A stretch of 64,000 bases of DNA. Source: Maricaulis virginensis. GTDB lineage: Bacteria; Pseudomonadota; Alphaproteobacteria; Caulobacterales; Maricaulaceae. Positions within the stretch are counted from its first letter, which is position 1, and the number at the start of each line of letters is the position of its first letter. Position numbers and translations under genes: made by a program. The notes beneath the pieces are model-generated. The model did no database searches. It was not told the origin of the DNA and saw nothing but the letters and a program-made list of their open reading frames with translations. Of this stretch, positions 15,528 to 26,153 are shown one piece after another. Location of the stretch: NCBI RefSeq assembly GCF_027922185.1, contig NZ_BSFE01000014.1, positions 18,800 through 82,799 of the forward strand, read 5' to 3'.

Positions 15528-15896
15528 ATGGCGAAACTCCCCGTCTCGCGGGCGGATGAGAAGGCGCGGATCGAGCGGCTGGCGCGCTGGCTCGATGCGC
15601 GCTTTGTCATTCCGGGCACCGGCATCCGTTTCGGACTGGACAGCCTGATCGGCCTCGTGCCGGGCGTGGGCGATCTCGCCATGTTCGCCCCGGCGGTCTG
15701 GATCATCGCCCGCGCCGTGGCGCTGGGCGCACCGGCGCATCTCATTGTCCGCATGGCGATCAATACCGGGCTCGACCTGGTGATCGGCGCCATCCCCGTG
15801 CTCGGCGACCTGTTCGACCTCGGCTTCAAGGCCAATCTGAGAAATGCCCGCCTGCTGTCGCGCTGGCTGGATCGCACCGGGGACGGCCAGACATAG
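15528..15896 (+). CDS. DUF4112-family membrane protein
   Basis: A 122-residue protein. RFVIPGTGIRFGLDSLIGLVPGVGD and IGAIPVLGDLFDLGFKANLRN are the paired glycine/proline-rich segments that define DUF4112. Two hydrophobic segments suggest membrane association. It immediately follows the Pmp3 homologue. Function unknown. Confidence 0.88.
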   Translation: MAKLPVSRADEKARIERLARWLDARFVIPGTGIRFGLDSLIGLVPGVGDLAMFAPAVWIIARAVALGAPAHLIVRMAINTGLDLVIGAIPVLGDLFDLGFKANLRNARLLSRWLDRTGDGQT

Positions 15897-15956
15897 CGAC
15901 TGGCCAGGCGGCCTCCGGCTGCCTACATCCCCGTCACGGCCAACGGGGAGACAGCC

Positions 15957-16472
15957 ATGATATCGCCGGACCATGTGCGCCTGATGGCGCAATACAATCG
16001 CTGGCAGAACCGCTCGCTCTACGGCGCCGCCAACACGCTGGACGAGGCGGCGCGGCGGGCCGATCGCGGCGCCTTCTTCAAATCCATCCACACCACGCTG
16101 GCGCATATTCTCTGGGGCGACGAGGCCTGGATGTCCCGCCTGGCCGGCCGGCCCTTCCCGGACGGAAAAGGCCTCGAGGCCGACTATCTGGAAACCCGCG
16201 ACTGGGAGACGCTGAACCGCGACCGCGCGGCGTTCGACGCCTGGCTGATCGACTGGGCGGCCGGCCTCACAACGGCTGATATCGAGCCCGACCTGCACTG
16301 GACCTCCTCGACCGGCAAGGGCCGCTTCGTCACCCCGCGCTGGGTCTGCCTCACCCACCTCTTCAACCACCAGACCCACCACCGCGGCCAGGTCCACGCC
16401 ATGCTGACGGCGGCCGGCGCAAAGCCGGAGGACACGGATATCCCCTTCATGCCGGACGCGCCGTGGAAATGA
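15957..16472 (+). CDS. DinB-family protein
   Basis: A 171-residue four-helix-bundle protein. The metal-binding histidines of the DinB/YfiT fold are visible: H45 in SIHTTLAHILWGDE, and the pair in LFNHQTHHRGQ near residue 137. Members are thiol-dependent transferases or stress proteins; the substrate cannot be told. It is followed by an 835-base region without genes. Confidence 0.88.
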   Translation: MISPDHVRLMAQYNRWQNRSLYGAANTLDEAARRADRGAFFKSIHTTLAHILWGDEAWMSRLAGRPFPDGKGLEADYLETRDWETLNRDRAAFDAWLIDWAAGLTTADIEPDLHWTSSTGKGRFVTPRWVCLTHLFNHQTHHRGQVHAMLTAAGAKPEDTDIPFMPDAPWK

Positions 16473-17307
16473 GGTGAGGGGGCGCTCTTCCTCCAACGCT
16501 CCACTTCCCCCGGAATAAATCCGGGGAAAGCGGAATGGTATGTGAGGCATTCACGAAGATAGCGACACGCACGGGACAAGGCTTCCCCTGCGTGAGCGGG
16601 GGAAGTGGCCGAGCCCGGCCTTCGGCCGGGTGAGGTCGAAGGGGGCAAGTCCATGCGCGCTGCCGCGCTCCGCGGCGCTTCGCACCGCCCCCTCAGTCCG
16701 CTGACGCGGACAGCTCCCCCGCAAGCGGGGCGAGCCCCTGGACCCGGCATTCCCCTCTCCCCCACCGGGGAGAGGGCAGGGTGAGGGGCAGCCGCGCAGC
16801 GGCCAGTCAGGGACTGCTCACAGGCCAGGCTCCGCCGCGCGCCGGTGCAGGGGCGCCCACAAACCGCAGGCCGGCGGGCCGTCTCCGCTTGTTCAGGCCA
16901 GGCGCGCCCAGGGCGCCGCTCCGCGGCTCCGCACGCAAGCCGGATAGCTGGAGCCGGGCTTCCGGGGGCCATGCGCTTTGTGGGGAAGGGCGTCGTCGGT
17001 GCTTGCCGGCGGAAATGGTGTGTGTCCCCGTTTTCCGGCCCCACCTAGCGTCATCCTGATGAAAGTCAGGACCCAGATCGTAAAGGGAGATTTACGCCAG
17101 ACGGGCTCGGATCGCGATCGGCGACGTGCGGAACAAGTGCGAACTCACGAATACCCCGCCCTATGAACTGGGCCCTGACCTTCGTCAGGGTGACGGTGAA
17201 TGTTGCGGCATCAACACCCCCTCTCCCCCACCGGGGAGAGGGCAGGGTGAGGGGCGGCCGCGCAGCGGCCACCACAAATCGTATGCCGTCGAGCGGATTG
17301 TGGGCGC
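16473..17307. repeat. Gene-free repeat mosaic
   Basis: No supportable gene. It holds: a block CCCCTCTCCCCCACCGGGG plus GCCGCGCAGCGGCCA, present at 16752-16805 and again at 17218-17271; an inverted pair of the common 'aaagtcaggacccag' repeat at 17050-17079 and 17168-17194; and several GC-rich hairpins (e.g. CCCGGCCTTCGGCCGGG near 16613). It is probably a graveyard of short non-autonomous repeats between the DinB gene and the HNH gene. Confidence 0.75.
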
Positions 17308-18273
17308 TTACTTGCGAGCCAGTTTTTGAAGGGCCTTCAGATCCGAGGCACCGATCTTGTGGATGACGCGATGGCAGCTGGGGCAGAGAAGGGCGAAATC
17401 TTCTGGCACTCGGAAGGATGTGATCTGGCCTGTTGCAAGTGTTTCAAGTGGGATGAGGTGGTGAACCTCAAGCACTTTGGGGCCGATGTCGCCATAGAGG
17501 TCTGTCATGCTGCGATCACAGCCCATGCAGACGTCCGTGTTGAAGTAGGCTTTGACCTTCTTGGCGTGTGACGCATCACGCTCCACCGTCCGGTGCGCGA
17601 CATATTTCTTTTTAAAGGGCAGGTCTTCGCCCTCGAACCCGTCGCCGTCGGCTTCCTCGATGATGTCTTCTGTGGAGCGGTAGCCGCCGTTCGCTACGAG
17701 GAATTTGTAGTGCGCTAAAGCTTCTTCGAGGTCAGCAACCAGTTCGGTCTCTGATGGAAGCGCATCGGTTTGATAGTGCGCTCCGACCACATGGCCCGCT
17801 TCGTATAGAGGTCCGAGACGATGGCTTGGCGGAGTGCCAAGTGTGATCGGTTTGACGCCTAGGCGCGCCAAGCGCCCTCTCAAGCGCGCTCGCATAATCG
17901 CGGCCCGCCGCTCGAGTTCATCCTTTGCGGAAGGTTTGCCGATGTCATCGCTAAGTTTTTTGCAGCCTTGGTTGAGCGTCAGATAGAGACGGGTTCCGTC
18001 TTTGCTGAGGAGATAAACGATATAGTAGCCGTGCTGGGTGGTGTTGGTGATGGCGCGATCGAGTACGGCAACCCAAGAGATATCTGCCCAAGGGCCTGCG
18101 CCCGTGCTGCCTCTTATTTGATAGCGATCTGGTTCGGCGACCCGACCCGCAATCGAAGCCGGCAGTGTCTGTGTTGCGGCAATATGCGAGGGCGCGCCGG
18201 CTTTGCCTGCTGCAAGGTCTCTCTGACTATCGCTCAGGTAATTGGTGGCCCAGTTGAGAAACTCTGCCCGCAT
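17308..18273 (-). CDS. McrB-N-domain plus HNH endonuclease (modification-dependent restriction type)
   Basis: A 321-residue protein. Residues ~10-190 match the MrcB N-terminal/DUF3578 domain: ISWVAVLDRAITNTTQHGYY, IVYLLSKDGTRLYLTLNQG. This domain in McrB-like enzymes reads DNA, often with modified bases. The C-terminus is a zinc-bound HNH nuclease: CMGC, VLEVHHLIPLE, LLCPSCHRVIH. Expected role: cutting foreign or modified DNA (inference from architecture). The second ATG (18273) is chosen over 18297 because a GGGAGGGG site precedes it. It is divergent from an AT-rich gene of unknown function; base composition is lower in GC than the neighbours, suggesting transfer. Confidence 0.85.
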   Translation of the reverse strand: MRAEFLNWATNYLSDSQRDLAAGKAGAPSHIAATQTLPASIAGRVAEPDRYQIRGSTGAGPWADISWVAVLDRAITNTTQHGYYIVYLLSKDGTRLYLTLNQGCKKLSDDIGKPSAKDELERRAAIMRARLRGRLARLGVKPITLGTPPSHRLGPLYEAGHVVGAHYQTDALPSETELVADLEEALAHYKFLVANGGYRSTEDIIEEADGDGFEGEDLPFKKKYVAHRTVERDASHAKKVKAYFNTDVCMGCDRSMTDLYGDIGPKVLEVHHLIPLETLATGQITSFRVPEDFALLCPSCHRVIHKIGASDLKALQKLARK

Positions 18274-18407
18274 TCCTAGCCCCTCCCAACTCCGCATTGT
18301 TGTCGTAGGCTAAGCGCCCATTGCTGATCCCGTCTAGATTGCATGACCTGAAAGAGAAAGCTAATTTAGGTTGTTAGCAATTTGCCGATGATTCGGGGGA
18401 GAAGGCG

Positions 18408-19409
18408 TTGGACTCGGAAATCAAATTTCGATTCGATGGCGGCTTAGCGTCAGAAAGTGTCTTGGATTTTTATGAAGCTTCAAGATTTCAATATGGCGCA
18501 TCTCGTTTCATTTACACGCTGCACCATTTTCGGAAAACAGGCCGCGTGATTCAAAGGATATCGCCTGGCCAGGTGGATTCAACATTTAGAGTTACCACGC
18601 CTCAGCACGGAAGTTGGGAAATACTAATAGAGGAAGCGCTTAAAATTACAGCAACCACCGCTATTCAAGTTCCAATACAGGCTATGATTCAATATGGATT
18701 GCAGTCTATATTTCCTCTAAAATGGCTTGGTTCTAAAGCAAAAGGTGATTTCGGATCGAAGGACAACGATGCTTTAATGAGGGCCCTAGAGATTATCGAG
18801 AAGAATGACGAATATAACCACAAGCATATCGAAACTCTACATACCTTGCTAGCTGAAGCCAAATCAAATGCGAATGATAACAACCTAGATAGGTTATCTG
18901 AACGGATTGGCGCACTCGAAGATTCTGCTTCAAGGGCTGAATATCTTAAGGCGTACCCACAGTTGCGCGAGGTGGATTCTGACGCGCGGGTCGAACTTAT
19001 CCAGAAAACTAGGCCCCAAGTTCGTGAAATTGGGTATCCGCTAAAGAAATCTGCAGAAAAACTGGATATTGGGGTGTCTGAAGAGCGGGCGGATTACAAA
19101 AATACACTGCATCTTTCAGATGTGGAAAGCCTTGACGATTCAAAAGTGTTAGATGAAGTCGTCGTTGTTGTTGGTTCGTTAAAAAAATTTGACAAAGAAA
19201 CGGGATGGGGGGAGCTCAGGCAGCACAATACTGGAAAAATACTGCGGTTTGTTGTAAAGCGATCGGAGAAAAGAAGAAAACTCTCAGATATATTGGACGC
19301 GATGAGTGGTGATATTGTGGTGATTTCTGGAAACCCTGTTGTTGATGCGAATAATGCAGTTAAGTATTATATCTTCATTGAATTTATCGGTGACCATGAC
19401 GATGGGTAG
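18408..19409 (+). CDS. AT-rich gene of unknown function divergent from the HNH endonuclease
   Basis: A 333-residue protein read from a TTG start preceded by GGGGGAGAAGG. I do not recognise the family with confidence. Visible parts: an N-terminal domain (FRFDGGLASESVLDFYEASRF, GASRFIYTLHHF), a hydrophobic stretch near residues 85-110 (AIQVPIQAMIQYGLQSIFPL) that could be a membrane or buried helix, a charged helical middle that may be a coiled coil, and a C-terminal beta-rich part (VVVVGSLKKFDKETGWGEL..., GDIVVISGNPVVD). Codon use is clearly AT-rich compared with all neighbours, a sign of recent acquisition. Pairing with a restriction-type nuclease suggests a defence locus; this is inference. 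Confidence 0.75.
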   Translation: MDSEIKFRFDGGLASESVLDFYEASRFQYGASRFIYTLHHFRKTGRVIQRISPGQVDSTFRVTTPQHGSWEILIEEALKITATTAIQVPIQAMIQYGLQSIFPLKWLGSKAKGDFGSKDNDALMRALEIIEKNDEYNHKHIETLHTLLAEAKSNANDNNLDRLSERIGALEDSASRAEYLKAYPQLREVDSDARVELIQKTRPQVREIGYPLKKSAEKLDIGVSEERADYKNTLHLSDVESLDDSKVLDEVVVVVGSLKKFDKETGWGELRQHNTGKILRFVVKRSEKRRKLSDILDAMSGDIVVISGNPVVDANNAVKYYIFIEFIGDHDDG

Positions 19410-19515
19410 TAGCTACGTTGAGATCTATTTGTCTCGGCACGCGCCGCGCCGAACGCGATAGCTGTTCTCTCTAGGTTCTATCGTGCTTGGCGACGTCGAT
19501 CTCCGAAAGGTAGGT

Positions 19516-21726
<2,211 letters not shown>

Positions 21727-21924
21727 GCGCCGAATATGCGCACTCCGGCGCCGCTCGGCCAGTGCTTCGGGTGCAGGCGGGGTGAGGTCCCTGCCAGCGT
21801 TGTGTCATGAGGGTGCATCGGCCGGGTCATACACAATGAGCGCCGGATCATACGGAATGATCCGCCGGTCACCGGGCGTTAAGCATGGAGCGCGCATAGT
21901 GAAGCCTTAACAAGGGAGGCCCCG

Positions 21925-22356
21925 ATGTCCGAGCTTGCAGACAGTGCCGTCAACATTCTTCTGGTCGATGACAGCCCTTCGGTGCGCACCGTCCTGCGAA
22001 CCCTGCTCTGCGGCCTTGGTGTCACCCGGATCTACGAGGCGACCGACCGCGAGGAGGCCTTCATCATGGCCCGCGTCTGCCGCCCCGATCTGGCGCTGAT
22101 CGATCACGATCTGGGCCGGACGAGCGGGGTGGAGCTGGTCGCCGCCTTTCGCGATACCGCGACCAGTCCGATGCCGGAACTGCCGCTCATCCTGCTGGTG
22201 CCGACGGGTATGGAATACCTGGCCGAACAGGCGCGTGAAGCCGGTGCGGACGCTGTCCTGCCCAAGCCGGTCACGGCGCGCATGCTCGGCGAGCGCATCC
22301 TGCAGCTGACCGGTCAGGCTGAAGCCGGCGAAGCGCTGGCCCGCAAACAGGCCTGA
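21925..22356 (+). CDS. Stand-alone receiver (CheY-like) response regulator 1
   Basis: A 143-residue single receiver domain. The acidic pair DD is at residues 15-16, the phospho-acceptor D60 in LALIDHDLG, and the conserved lysine in LPKPV. The usual Thr/Ser after strand 4 is not where expected (LLVPTG), so signalling geometry may differ. No output domain. It precedes a second receiver gene by 44 bases; cluster of three receivers at 21.9-24.7 kb. AAGGGAGG supports the start. Confidence 0.88.
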   Translation: MSELADSAVNILLVDDSPSVRTVLRTLLCGLGVTRIYEATDREEAFIMARVCRPDLALIDHDLGRTSGVELVAAFRDTATSPMPELPLILLVPTGMEYLAEQAREAGADAVLPKPVTARMLGERILQLTGQAEAGEALARKQA

Positions 22357-22400
22357 TCCCCCCCAACACTCACTCACCGGCGCCGTGGAGCGGGCCGGTC

Positions 22401-22877
22401 ATGTACGGCGGTTCCATGCTGGATGGACTGAGAATCCTGGTCGTCGAGGACATCCCCTCGATCCGCAGCCTCATTGCCCGGCTGCTGGAACGTCTCGGCT
22501 GCGGCGATGTCTACGCGGTCGGCAATATCGCCGATGCCTTCACCTATCTCGACACGCTCGGCTTCGACGCCGTGCTGCTCGACTACGAGCTGGAGCACGA
22601 GAACGGTCTGACCCTGGTGCGCCGCCTGCGGCGCGATACGGCGGCCCGCAATCACGATGTCTCCGTCATCGTCCTTACCGGCCACACCGAAACCGCCGTC
22701 ATGCAGGCGGCCGTGCAGTCGGGGGCGAATTCCTACCTGGTCAAACCGGTCAAGCCGGACCGCCTGGGCGAGCGCATCCTGGATGTGCTGTCGGCGCGCA
22801 TTGAGCCGCGTCCCGGCGACGATCCGGATGCGCCGGACCGCCCCGACGCCGACACTTACTGGGTGCTGGAAGGCTGA
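22401..22877 (+). CDS. Stand-alone receiver (CheY-like) response regulator 2
   Basis: A 158-residue receiver protein. ILVVED at residues 12-17, phospho-acceptor D61 in AVLLDYEL, switch threonine in VIVLTGHTE, lysine in YLVKPVKP. The C-terminal ~30 residues are Asp/Pro-rich and probably unstructured. An internal ATG at 22416 is an alternative start. The 3' end overlaps the convergent lipocalin gene by 22 bases. Likely co-transcribed with receiver 1. Confidence 0.88.
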   Translation: MYGGSMLDGLRILVVEDIPSIRSLIARLLERLGCGDVYAVGNIADAFTYLDTLGFDAVLLDYELEHENGLTLVRRLRRDTAARNHDVSVIVLTGHTETAVMQAAVQSGANSYLVKPVKPDRLGERILDVLSARIEPRPGDDPDAPDRPDADTYWVLEG

Positions 22878-23467
22878 TCGCCGGCAGCGGCCGGCAGGCC
22901 GTCGCGCGGCATCGCCTCGATATCTGCCCATTGCTGCGGGAAGATCAGGCCCTGGGTATCGAAGCCGCGGTCGCGCAGATCGGCCAGACGGGCTTCGATG
23001 AAGGCATCGCCGGGCTGCGGCTCGCGGGCGAGGATCCACAGATAGCGGCCCTGCGCTTCGGAGATCACCGCCCAGCTATAGTCCTCGGCCAGGTCGATCA
23101 CCCAGTAATCCCCGAAGAAGGGACCGAAAAAGCTCACTTCCAGCTTGGCCGTGTCGGCGGGATCGGGATAGCGGGCGCGGCCCTCAGCGATGTCCAGCTC
23201 GCCGTCCAGCGTATTCTTCCAGCAGCGATTGGTCACACCGACCGTGCCGTCCGGCTGCGGGGTGTAGAAGGCGGTCACGCCCTGGCAGTCGCGCTCGAAA
23301 CTGTGGTCGGCGCGGGCGATCTCGAACCACAGCCCGGCATAGCGCTCCAGATCGACGGCCTCGACGGTCTGTGGCGGCGCGTCGCCGGCCAGACGGTCGC
23401 GCGGCGGCGAACAGGCGGCCAGCGCCAGCGCGGGCAGGATGAGGGGCAGGATCAGGGCTCGGCGCAT
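22856..23467 (-). CDS. Outer-membrane lipocalin (Blc family) lipoprotein
   Basis: A 203-residue lipoprotein: signal peptide ending in lipobox LAAC (Cys19). The lipocalin signature is present: VDLERYAGLWFEIARADHSF (the G-x-W motif), then YTPQPDGTVGVTNRCW and YLWILAREPQP. Bacterial Blc proteins bind lysophospholipids at the outer membrane under envelope stress. It ends by overlapping the convergent receiver gene. No partner gene is adjacent. Confidence 0.9.
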   Translation of the reverse strand: MRRALILPLILPALALAACSPPRDRLAGDAPPQTVEAVDLERYAGLWFEIARADHSFERDCQGVTAFYTPQPDGTVGVTNRCWKNTLDGELDIAEGRARYPDPADTAKLEVSFFGPFFGDYWVIDLAEDYSWAVISEAQGRYLWILAREPQPGDAFIEARLADLRDRGFDTQGLIFPQQWADIEAMPRDGLPAAAGDQPSSTQ

Positions 23468-23562
23468 CGGGACCTCCGGACATGTCGCAATGCCGGTAGA
23501 ACTAGTGCGGTGCCATGCCGGTTCCAGCGCTGTGGCGCCGGCGCGGCACCGGGATGGCCGCG

Positions 23563-23955
23563 TCAGGCGTCGTCGTAGACGTCGGCCTCGATTACCGCAT
23601 CCAGGCCGATTTCCAGCTGGTCGCCCAGCAGCGGTGCGCCGAGCAGGTATTCCGCGGTCGAGCCGGTGCGGCGGGCGCGGGCCTCGCGCACGGCGTCGGG
23701 GAAGTCTGCGCCGTCATAATCGCCGCGGCCGATCCAGTAGAGCGCGACGAGTTCGGCCTGGGCCTCCTCGTCCAGCGAGTCGATCCAGTCCTCCAGCTCG
23801 GAGCGGATCGGGTCGTTATCCCCGGTCTGCAGCGTTTCGACGGCATCCGTCTCGCCGCTGTCCGGGTCGCGTTCGTAATCCTCGATCATTTCCTTGCTGT
23901 CATAAGCCCGGGCCTGAAGGACCAGTTTCCGGACCATTTCTTCCGCAATATTCAT
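23563..23955 (-). CDS. DUF3775-family protein
   Basis: A 130-residue acidic cytoplasmic protein starting MNIAEEMVRKLVLQARAYD. The stretch LDEEAQAELVALYWIGRGDY followed by AEYLLGAPLLGDQLEIGLDA matches the DUF3775 family, which is found in alphaproteobacteria and has no known function. A longer frame exists upstream but lacks family sequence; the ATG at 23955 is used. Confidence 0.75.
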   Translation of the reverse strand: MNIAEEMVRKLVLQARAYDSKEMIEDYERDPDSGETDAVETLQTGDNDPIRSELEDWIDSLDEEAQAELVALYWIGRGDYDGADFPDAVREARARRTGSTAEYLLGAPLLGDQLEIGLDAVIEADVYDDA

Positions 23956-24162
23956 GACGACGCCCTTTCGGTCGGTTGCGACAGTCTCGGCGGTACTCGA
24001 AAAAACACTAGCACGGATCAGGCGGTACGCGGAGTGGCGAAGCGGGGATGCGGCACTTCGGCACATCCGCGCGGTTCCGGCCAGTGCGGTCAAGACTTGG
24101 TTAAGGACGAATTGGCACTATCGCGGTGCACACCTGATTCACCGCGGCCCCCAAGAGATTCC

Positions 24163-24669
24163 ATGTCCGGTAGCTTCGACCGTATCCGCGTCCTGATCGT
24201 CGAGGACAATGCGCACATGTCGACCATCCTGCGCACCATTCTGCAGGGGTTCGGGGTGCGCACGATCGTGGAGGTGCGCGATGCCGCTGATGCGTTCGAG
24301 ACCATGCGCGACGTCAATCCGGACTTCGCCCTGGTCGACTACATGCTGGGCGATCTGAACGGGCTGGAATTCACCCGTCTCGTCCGCACCGCGTCCGACA
24401 GCGCCAACAAGTATCTGCCGATCATCATGGTGACGGGCCACACGGACCGCTCGAAAGTGATCGAGGCGATCAATGCGGGCGTCAATGAATACCTGGCCAA
24501 GCCGGTCCGCCCGGTCGACCTCTTCCATCGCATCACGGCGCTGATCGAGCGGCCCCGTCGCTTCATCAAGGCTTCGACCTATTTCGGTCCGGATCGCCGC
24601 CGCCGCCAGGACCCGCGCTATACCGGCCCGTGGCGCCGGTCGACGGACGAGGAAAAGGCCACGGGCTGA
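24163..24669 (+). CDS. Stand-alone receiver response regulator 3 with an arginine-rich tail
   Basis: A 168-residue protein. VLIVEDN near residue 10, phospho-acceptor D59 in FALVDYMLG, switch threonine in IIMVTGHTD, lysine in YLAKPVRP. After the receiver comes a basic tail with YFGPDRRRRQDPRY and WRRSTDEE. Similar arginine-rich tails in alphaproteobacterial CheY-like proteins can bind cyclic-di-GMP (the Cle family in Caulobacter); whether this tail does so is inference. It shares the TGHT motif with receiver 2, so the two may be paralogues. Confidence 0.88.
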   Translation: MSGSFDRIRVLIVEDNAHMSTILRTILQGFGVRTIVEVRDAADAFETMRDVNPDFALVDYMLGDLNGLEFTRLVRTASDSANKYLPIIMVTGHTDRSKVIEAINAGVNEYLAKPVRPVDLFHRITALIERPRRFIKASTYFGPDRRRRQDPRYTGPWRRSTDEEKATG

Positions 24670-24677
24670 GCCATCGC

Positions 24678-25010
24678 TCACGCCGCCGCATCCAGATCCA
24701 CTTTCCGGTAGACCGAGAAGACGATGACCACGTCCTGGGCGCCGACCGCCTTGCGCTTGCGGATGATGGTGCCGAAATCGGGATTGTTGACCAGATAGTC
24801 CGGTCCGATCCGCACCAGTTCCTCGCGCGCGATCAGGGCGGTGTCACAGCTCAGAGGCGCGCCGCATCCGGAATGACAGGCCATGGCGTCGGCCTGTTCG
24901 AGAACCCCCGCCATGCGCGCGCCCGCGGCCCGGTCCGAAATCACCACCCGGCCATAGGGATCGAAACCGAGCTGGTCCAGATCGAAGACGATACCGACAT
25001 TCGCAGACAT
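24678..25010 (-). CDS. Small protein of unknown function with a cysteine cluster
   Basis: A 110-residue protein starting MSANVGIVFDLDQLGFDPYG with GGGAGA just upstream. It has a cysteine/histidine cluster ACHSGCGAPLSC near residue 45 that could bind a metal or form a disulfide, and ends in YRKVDLDAAA. No family is recognised. It lies 9 bases from the convergent receiver 3 gene and upstream of the threonine aldolase on the same strand. Confidence 0.6.
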   Translation of the reverse strand: MSANVGIVFDLDQLGFDPYGRVVISDRAAGARMAGVLEQADAMACHSGCGAPLSCDTALIAREELVRIGPDYLVNNPDFGTIIRKRKAVGAQDVVIVFSVYRKVDLDAAA

Positions 25011-25099
25011 GGCGATCTCCCGCATTGCACGCACAGGATGTACACCTTTTGTTCCGCGCGTTCAAGGGGTGCGTGTTCCAGAAAATCTGTGCGGAAAAT

Positions 25100-26122
25100 C
25101 TACGCCCGTGCTGCATCCAGCAGCGCGGAAATCTCGCTGGCCTGGGTGCACCAGCTGGTGACGAAGCGGCAGGAGCCGTCCGGCCACTGATAGAAGCGGG
25201 CTCCGGCCGCCACCAGACGGTCGCCCAGAGCTTCGGGCAGGCGGATGAACACCTCATTGCCCTGGACCGGATGCATCACCTCGACACCATCCAATGCATC
25301 GAGCCCGCCGGCCAGGGCCCGGGCATGGGCGTTGGCGGTGCCGGCCAGGTCGAGCCACAGATCGTCCTTCAGCCAGGCTTCGAACTGGGCCGCGAGAAAG
25401 CGCATCTTCGGTGCCATATGGCCGGCCCGTTTCTGGCGGGCCTGAAGCTCTTCGAACCGGTCCATGACGGACGGGAAGAGGATGATGGCTTCAGCACTGA
25501 GCGCGCCATTCTTGGTCGCCCCGAAGCACAGCGCATCCACCCCCGCCTTCCAGGTCAGTTCGGCCGGCGTGCAGCCGAGCGTCACCAGCGCGTTGGAAAA
25601 GCGGGCGCCGTCCATGTGTACGAAGGCGGGGCGCTGGTGAATCCGGTCTGCCCGTTCGGCCACTTCGGCCGGCGTATAGGCCGTTCCGCTTTCGGTAAGA
25701 TTGGAGAGTGACAGCACGCGGGCCGGGCTGGAATGGACGAAGCCTTCCGGAATCTCGCCCAGCGCCCGGTCGAGCGCCTCGAGCGAAATCTTCGCATGGG
25801 CGCCGGCGAGGGGGATCAGCTTGGCGCCGCCGGTGAAGAATTCCGGCGCGCCGCGCTCGTCGCGATGAATATGGGCCTCGTCATGGCACAGGATTGCGCC
25901 ATGGGCCGGGCACAGGGCTGACAGGGCAAGCGCGTTCGACGCCGTGCCCGACACCGCGAAGAGAAGTTTCAGATCGGTCTCGAAAATCGTCTTCAGGCGG
26001 GCTTCCACCCGGGACGAGATTTCGTCGGCGCCGTAGGAGGCGGCAAAGCCGGCATTGGCGGCGCCGATCGCCTCGATCAGCGCCGGGTGGGCGGGGGCGG
26101 TGGTGTCGGACAGGAAATTCAT
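25100..26122 (-). CDS. ltaE: Low-specificity L-threonine aldolase (PLP-dependent)
   Basis: A 340-residue beta-eliminating-lyase-fold enzyme that splits L-threonine or allo-threonine into glycine and acetaldehyde. Family blocks: MNFLSDTTAPAHPALIEAI, CHDEAHIHRDERGAPEFF, PAFVHMDGARFSNAL with the PLP aspartate, and CFGATKNGALSAEA with the lysine expected to bind PLP. The ATG at 26122 matches the family start; the frame is open further upstream without family sequence. Monocistronic or with the following small gene. Confidence 0.92.
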   Translation of the reverse strand: MNFLSDTTAPAHPALIEAIGAANAGFAASYGADEISSRVEARLKTIFETDLKLLFAVSGTASNALALSALCPAHGAILCHDEAHIHRDERGAPEFFTGGAKLIPLAGAHAKISLEALDRALGEIPEGFVHSSPARVLSLSNLTESGTAYTPAEVAERADRIHQRPAFVHMDGARFSNALVTLGCTPAELTWKAGVDALCFGATKNGALSAEAIILFPSVMDRFEELQARQKRAGHMAPKMRFLAAQFEAWLKDDLWLDLAGTANAHARALAGGLDALDGVEVMHPVQGNEVFIRLPEALGDRLVAAGARFYQWPDGSCRFVTSWCTQASEISALLDAARA

Positions 26123-26153
26123 GGCCGCAATGGACTTTGCCGCAGCGCCGGCG

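Noticed and set aside
13447..15648. A 733-codon plus-strand frame across the ParA and RHH genes
   Set aside because: Shadow of the minus-strand genes, which carry clear Walker motifs; the plus frame has none.
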